In this document: one piece after another, positions 61,378-64,000 of the stretch
Numbering within the stretch: the first letter of the stretch is position 1
Layout: each line of letters starts with the position of its first letter
Origin: DATAES01 sp963721305
GTDB lineage: Bacteria; Actinomycetota; Acidimicrobiia; Acidimicrobiales; JACDCH01
Assembly (NCBI GenBank): GCA_963721305.1
Contig: CAVRIR010000006.1
Location: 372,001 to 436,000, forward strand
Direction of reading: 5' to 3'
Length of the DNA: 64,000 nt
Notes under the pieces: model-generated
What the model was told of the DNA's origin: nothing
Databases searched by the model: none
Seen by the model: only the letters and a program-made list of their open reading frames with translations
Position numbers and translations under genes: made by a program

Positions 61378-62124
61378 TCACGTTGGCTTCACCGCCAGCT
61401 GCGCGTCGGGCTTACGGGCGGTGACGAATTGCGCCGTCGCCGCCGGACCGGTGCGTCGCAGCGCGACCTGCTCGTAGCCGGCCTCTTCGAGCATGCCCAC
61501 CAGGTGTTCGTCGGTGTACAGGTGCATCCGACCCGAGATCGGCCGCGGCGCGGTTGCGAGTGTGTGGATGGCGATGCGTCCTGTCGGTGCGAGCGTGCGG
61601 TGGATCTCGGCAAGCACTGCTCGAGGTTCGTCGAAGAAGAAGAACCCGTTGATCGTCACGGCCGCGGTGAACTCTCCGTTCGAGAACGGCAGGGTCGCGG
61701 CGTCTGCCTCGTGCAGCTCGAGCCGGCCGGCGGCGATCGCCGCGGCGTTGCGACGGCAGGCCAAGGCGAGCATCTCCGTGCTGTGATCGACGGCCTTCGC
61801 CGTGCAGCCCGAAGCCAGCGCCCACTCCAGGAACGTGCCGCCGCCACTACCGACCTCGAGCAAGTGGTCTTCCCCGCTGAGCGCGATCGCGGCGAGGGTT
61901 TCGCGGAACGCGTCCTGATGCGGCTTCGCATCGCGGTAGAACCACCGAGCGACTCGGCCGCCGGGCCGGCGGAACAGACTGTCGACGATCCGGATCCCGA
62001 GCCGGTCGCGGAACCGCCACGCGAGGGCGAGCGCGGCAACCGCGCCGCTCACCGCGGCCCACTTGCCTGCCGAGGAGATGGACGATCTCGCCTTGGCGTC
62101 GGGTCTCGATCGGTCGCCGGTCAA
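61378..62124 (-). CDS. Membrane-anchored class I SAM methyltransferase
   Basis: 248 residues from TTG 62124. An N-terminal helix (WAAVSGAVAALALAWRF) anchors a Rossmann methyltransferase with the SAM loop LLEVGSGGGTFLEWAL, then VDHSTEMLALA and the aromatic motif INGFFFFDEP in the position of post-II. It overlaps the hydrolase stop by four bases, so both are translated together. Substrate unknown, possibly a lipid or quinone. Confidence 0.9.
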   Translation of the reverse strand: MTGDRSRPDAKARSSISSAGKWAAVSGAVAALALAWRFRDRLGIRIVDSLFRRPGGRVARWFYRDAKPHQDAFRETLAAIALSGEDHLLEVGSGGGTFLEWALASGCTAKAVDHSTEMLALACRRNAAAIAAGRLELHEADAATLPFSNGEFTAAVTINGFFFFDEPRAVLAEIHRTLAPTGRIAIHTLATAPRPISGRMHLYTDEHLVGMLEEAGYEQVALRRTGPAATAQFVTARKPDAQLAVKPT

Positions 62125-62957
62125 AGCGATGCCGCGAAGTCCAGGAGCATCGTGCTCGTCTCCTCGGGCGCTTCGAACATGGGTGAGTGGCCGATGCCGG
62201 GAAGCAGCTCGAGTCGTGCATCGGCGACAACGTCGTACGAGTGAGCCGATGACGAGTCCCAGCGGTGGTCCTCGGCGCCGAACACCACCAGGAGGGGGAT
62301 GTCGAGCGCAACAAGGCGGTCCGGCAGATCCCGCTCGGTGAGGTACGTGGTCATCGCGCGCGGCGCCGCCGTGAACGCTCGGTACGTCATGCCCTGGACC
62401 GCGGCAACGAGATCATCGGGAATGTCGACCGGTCGGGTGAACGCCGAGGCCAGCGCACGGCGCGCGGCCACCGAACGGAGCGACCAGGCGAGTCGGCTGA
62501 AGAGCGGCGTCGAGAGCGCCCGGATCAGGGCCGGCTGCGGCCACAGCGCGTCGAGCCTCGGGCCGGTGTTGATCAGCGCCACGGCTTTCACCTGATCGCG
62601 ACGCTGTTCGGCCAGAGCGGTGGCGACGTAGCCCCCACTCGAATGACCGACCACGACAACGGGATCGGCGCCCACCATGTCGAGCGCTGCCGCCACCCGG
62701 CTTGCCTGTGCCGCGACGTCGTACGACGTTGCAGGAGCGGACTGACCGTGCCCCGGCAGGTCGACGCGAATGACGTGATGATGCTCGGCCAGTGCTCGAA
62801 GTACCGGATCCCACCAGCTCACCGAACCCGCAGTTCCATGGAGAAGGAGCAGCGGCGATTCCCGTCGAGGTCCATCTTCGACGACATGAATCCCTCGAGG
62901 GTCGTAGTCGTCGACAACTGCATGGGTACCGTCGCCGACCGTTCCGTTCCTTGACAT
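62121..62957 (-). CDS. Alpha/beta-hydrolase
   Basis: 278 residues from ATG 62957. HGTAGSVSWW as oxyanion region, VVVGHSSGGYVAT as nucleophile elbow, an Asp in FGAEDHRWD and the catalytic His in PGIGHSPMFEAP. Serine hydrolase of unknown substrate, perhaps a lipid ester. Divergent from the TetR gene at 63026 over two small palindromes, so probably regulated by that protein. Confidence 0.93.
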   Translation of the reverse strand: MSRNGTVGDGTHAVVDDYDPRGIHVVEDGPRRESPLLLLHGTAGSVSWWDPVLRALAEHHHVIRVDLPGHGQSAPATSYDVAAQASRVAAALDMVGADPVVVVGHSSGGYVATALAEQRRDQVKAVALINTGPRLDALWPQPALIRALSTPLFSRLAWSLRSVAARRALASAFTRPVDIPDDLVAAVQGMTYRAFTAAPRAMTTYLTERDLPDRLVALDIPLLVVFGAEDHRWDSSSAHSYDVVADARLELLPGIGHSPMFEAPEETSTMLLDFAASL

Positions 62958-62965
62958 GCTGTCAA
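62951..62965. promoter_or_regulatory. Palindrome TTGACA-TGC-TGTCAA, possible TetR operator
   Basis: 6-bp arms and 3-base spacer, overlapping the hydrolase start. A second small palindrome CCTTG-T-CAAGG is at 62984-62994. Both lie in the divergent gap between hydrolase and TetR genes; they differ from the recurrent TGACR site. Confidence 0.5.
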
Positions 62966-63025
62966 ACTTACAGATCCCATACACCTTGTCAAGGTTTGAG
63001 AGGCGATAGCTTGCGCGGGATTCCG

Positions 63026-63634
63026 ATGAACGATCAACGCAAGGCCGCGGAGTCCCCTCGCCGACGCCGATCCGATGCTCAACGCAGCGTCGAGGCGATC
63101 GTCGACGCCGCTCACACCGTGCTCGGCGAGCGTCCCGACGCGACCATGGAAGAGATCGCCACTGCAGCCGGGGTCACCCGCCAAACCATCTACGCCCATT
63201 TCCCCTCACGCGACGCCCTCGTCGCGGCCATCCTCGAAAGCGCGGCCGTCGAAGTCCTGGCGACAATGGACGACGCCGAGCTCGACGCTCGAACTCCTCC
63301 GGAAGCGCTGAGCGCGTTTCTGGACATCGGATGGCAGCTGCTTCGTCGCCACTATCCCTTACTGATGCATTCGCCTGCCGCCCACACGCTTGTGGCCACA
63401 GAGAATCCTCAACACGCGCTCAGCACGCGACTCGAACAGATCATTCGCCGAGGACAGCGCACAGGCGACTTCGACCGCGCTCTACCCGCGAGCTGGCTCA
63501 CCGCCGCCATCCTCGGGCTCGGACATACGGCTGCTGAACAGGTTGCCGGTCGACATCTCACGACACGCAGAGCGACGGCCACACTCCGCGAGAGCGCATT
63601 GCGACTCTGCGGCTCCACTGACACCCACCGCTGA
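63026..63634 (+). CDS. TetR-family transcriptional regulator
   Basis: 202 residues from ATG 63026. HTH region SVEAIVDAAHTVLGERPDATMEEIATAAGVTRQTIYAHFPSRDALVAAIL, a textbook TetR N-terminus. The C-terminal ligand domain is not assignable. It sits divergent to a hydrolase and methyltransferase pair and most likely represses them and itself through the palindromes at 62951-62994. Confidence 0.93.
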   Translation: MNDQRKAAESPRRRRSDAQRSVEAIVDAAHTVLGERPDATMEEIATAAGVTRQTIYAHFPSRDALVAAILESAAVEVLATMDDAELDARTPPEALSAFLDIGWQLLRRHYPLLMHSPAAHTLVATENPQHALSTRLEQIIRRGQRTGDFDRALPASWLTAAILGLGHTAAEQVAGRHLTTRRATATLRESALRLCGSTDTHR

Positions 63635-63689
63635 TGCTCAGCGATCTCGTCGGCGAGAAGTTCGTCCACGAGAGAAGAGCGGTCACGCG

Positions 63690-64000
63690 ATGATGGCCGA
63701 CGTGGAGGAGATCGACGTCGTCGTCGCCCACAACGAGCGCGCAACCGTGCGCGTCGGCGATGTGTTCTTGAAGATCGACGCGGATCAGACGCGCACCGAC
63801 GTCGAGGTCGAGGCGATGGCGATGGCGCCGATCCCGACTCCGCAGATCCTGTGGCGGAAGCCGCCCGTGCTCGCGCTCGCCGCGCTTCCAGGTACACCGC
63901 TCGGCCGCCTCCAGGAGCCGTCGACCGCGTCGTCGGCGGCGTGGGTCGCGACAGGTGCTGCCGTCCGGGCGTTGCACGACGCACCTCCGCCGGCGTGGCG
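63690..64000 (+). CDS. Aminoglycoside phosphotransferase-like protein, N-terminal part
   Basis: Runs from ATG 63690 (or 63693) past the window end, 103 residues visible. The N-lobe of the kinase fold is recognisable: VFLKIDADQTRTDVEVEAMA has the Lys-strand and VLALAALPGTPLGRL is the hinge, followed by AVRALHDAPPPAW before the expected catalytic loop, which is outside the window. Likely an APH- or choline kinase-like phosphotransferase; substrate and resistance phenotype cannot be judged. Confidence 0.8.
   Translation, partial: MMADVEEIDVVVAHNERATVRVGDVFLKIDADQTRTDVEVEAMAMAPIPTPQILWRKPPVLALAALPGTPLGRLQEPSTASSAAWVATGAAVRALHDAPPPAW

Noticed and set aside
62951..62994. Palindromes upstream of the second TetR gene as members of the main regulon
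   Set aside because: TTGACA-TGC-TGTCAA contains the TGACA/TGTCA halves but with a three-base spacer, and the neighbouring genes are not part of the catabolic set. Treated as a local site.

Overview
This is high-GC actinobacterial DNA with closely packed genes, many of them translationally coupled through ATGA overlaps, and GTG starts are common. The families present fit an actinobacterium outside the best-studied genera, possibly class Acidimicrobiia: a putative F420-type luciferase-like oxidoreductase, a WS/DGAT acyltransferase, an AftB/ZomB-type GT-C enzyme, a SCO6745-family protein, an IniB-like N-terminus, a HelR-like RNA polymerase helicase and many steroid-type acyl-CoA dehydrogenases. 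The class is an inference; no rRNA or other taxonomic marker is present.

From about 0.9 to 57.2 kb the window is mostly a catabolic region for a bulky, CoA-activated substrate with a branched or ring-linked side chain, most likely a sterol, terpenoid or related compound. It holds two cytochromes P450 and a 3Fe-4S ferredoxin; three acyl-CoA ligases (one frameshifted) and a CaiB-type CoA transferase; four separate acyl-CoA dehydrogenases plus one fused double-length dehydrogenase; enoyl-CoA hydratases and MaoC hot-dog proteins; many short-chain dehydrogenases; three thiolase/SCP-x/Ltp2-like proteins (one frameshifted); three DUF35 OB-fold proteins; and three metal-dependent amidohydrolases. The Ltp2-like plus DUF35 pair at 20.5-22.1 kb resembles the steroid side-chain retro-aldolase, and the fused dehydrogenase at 22.9-25.0 kb resembles FadE34/ChsE3.

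Nine copies of one palindrome, TGACR-N4-YGTCA (best copy ACCTGACAGCCGTGTCAGGT at 31682-31701), lie mostly in divergent promoter gaps of this catabolic region. They are the strongest evidence that the scattered operons form one regulon. The regulator is not obvious: the TetR gene at 8.07 kb lies beside one site but also has a different, longer palindrome of its own.

Layout: 0-2.4 kb CruF-like membrane protein, SDR, nitroreductase; 2.4-4.4 kb GT-C enzyme; 4.5-8.0 kb coupled PPOX/thiolase-like/ECH/SDR operon; 8.1-11.1 kb TetR, P450, nitronate monooxygenase; 11.2-15.0 kb SDR and a large LuxR-type regulator; 15.1-25.2 kb MaoC, dehydrogenase pair, SDR, ECH, aldolase/DUF35 genes, fused dehydrogenase, ferredoxin; 25.4-31.7 kb amidohydrolases, SDRs, P450, FGGY kinase; 31.7-35.2 kb PaaK-like ligase, WS/DGAT, MgtC; 35.2-44.8 kb amidase, SDRs, MaoC-N, amidohydrolase, hydrolase, luciferase-like enzyme, broken ligase and small genes; 44.8-47.5 kb HelR-like helicase and AlgH; 47.6-52.2 kb lipoate-ligase-like, alcohol dehydrogenase, dienelactone hydrolase and ligase genes; 52.2-57.2 kb dehydrogenases, CoA transferase, DUF35 and split thiolase. 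From 57.2 kb to the end is a more ordinary mix (stalked surface protein, VOC, SCO6745, phosphorylase, membrane protein, methyltransferase, hydrolase/TetR pair, partial phosphotransferase) with no copy of the palindrome.

Two dispersed inverted repeats (51 bp and 73 bp, two copies each, about 96% identical by eye) and several strong hairpins between convergent genes are also present. I saw no rRNA, tRNA, CRISPR array, transposase or phage gene. No gap longer than 300 bases lacks a gene; the largest empty gap is 59356-59616, where I see nothing recognisable.
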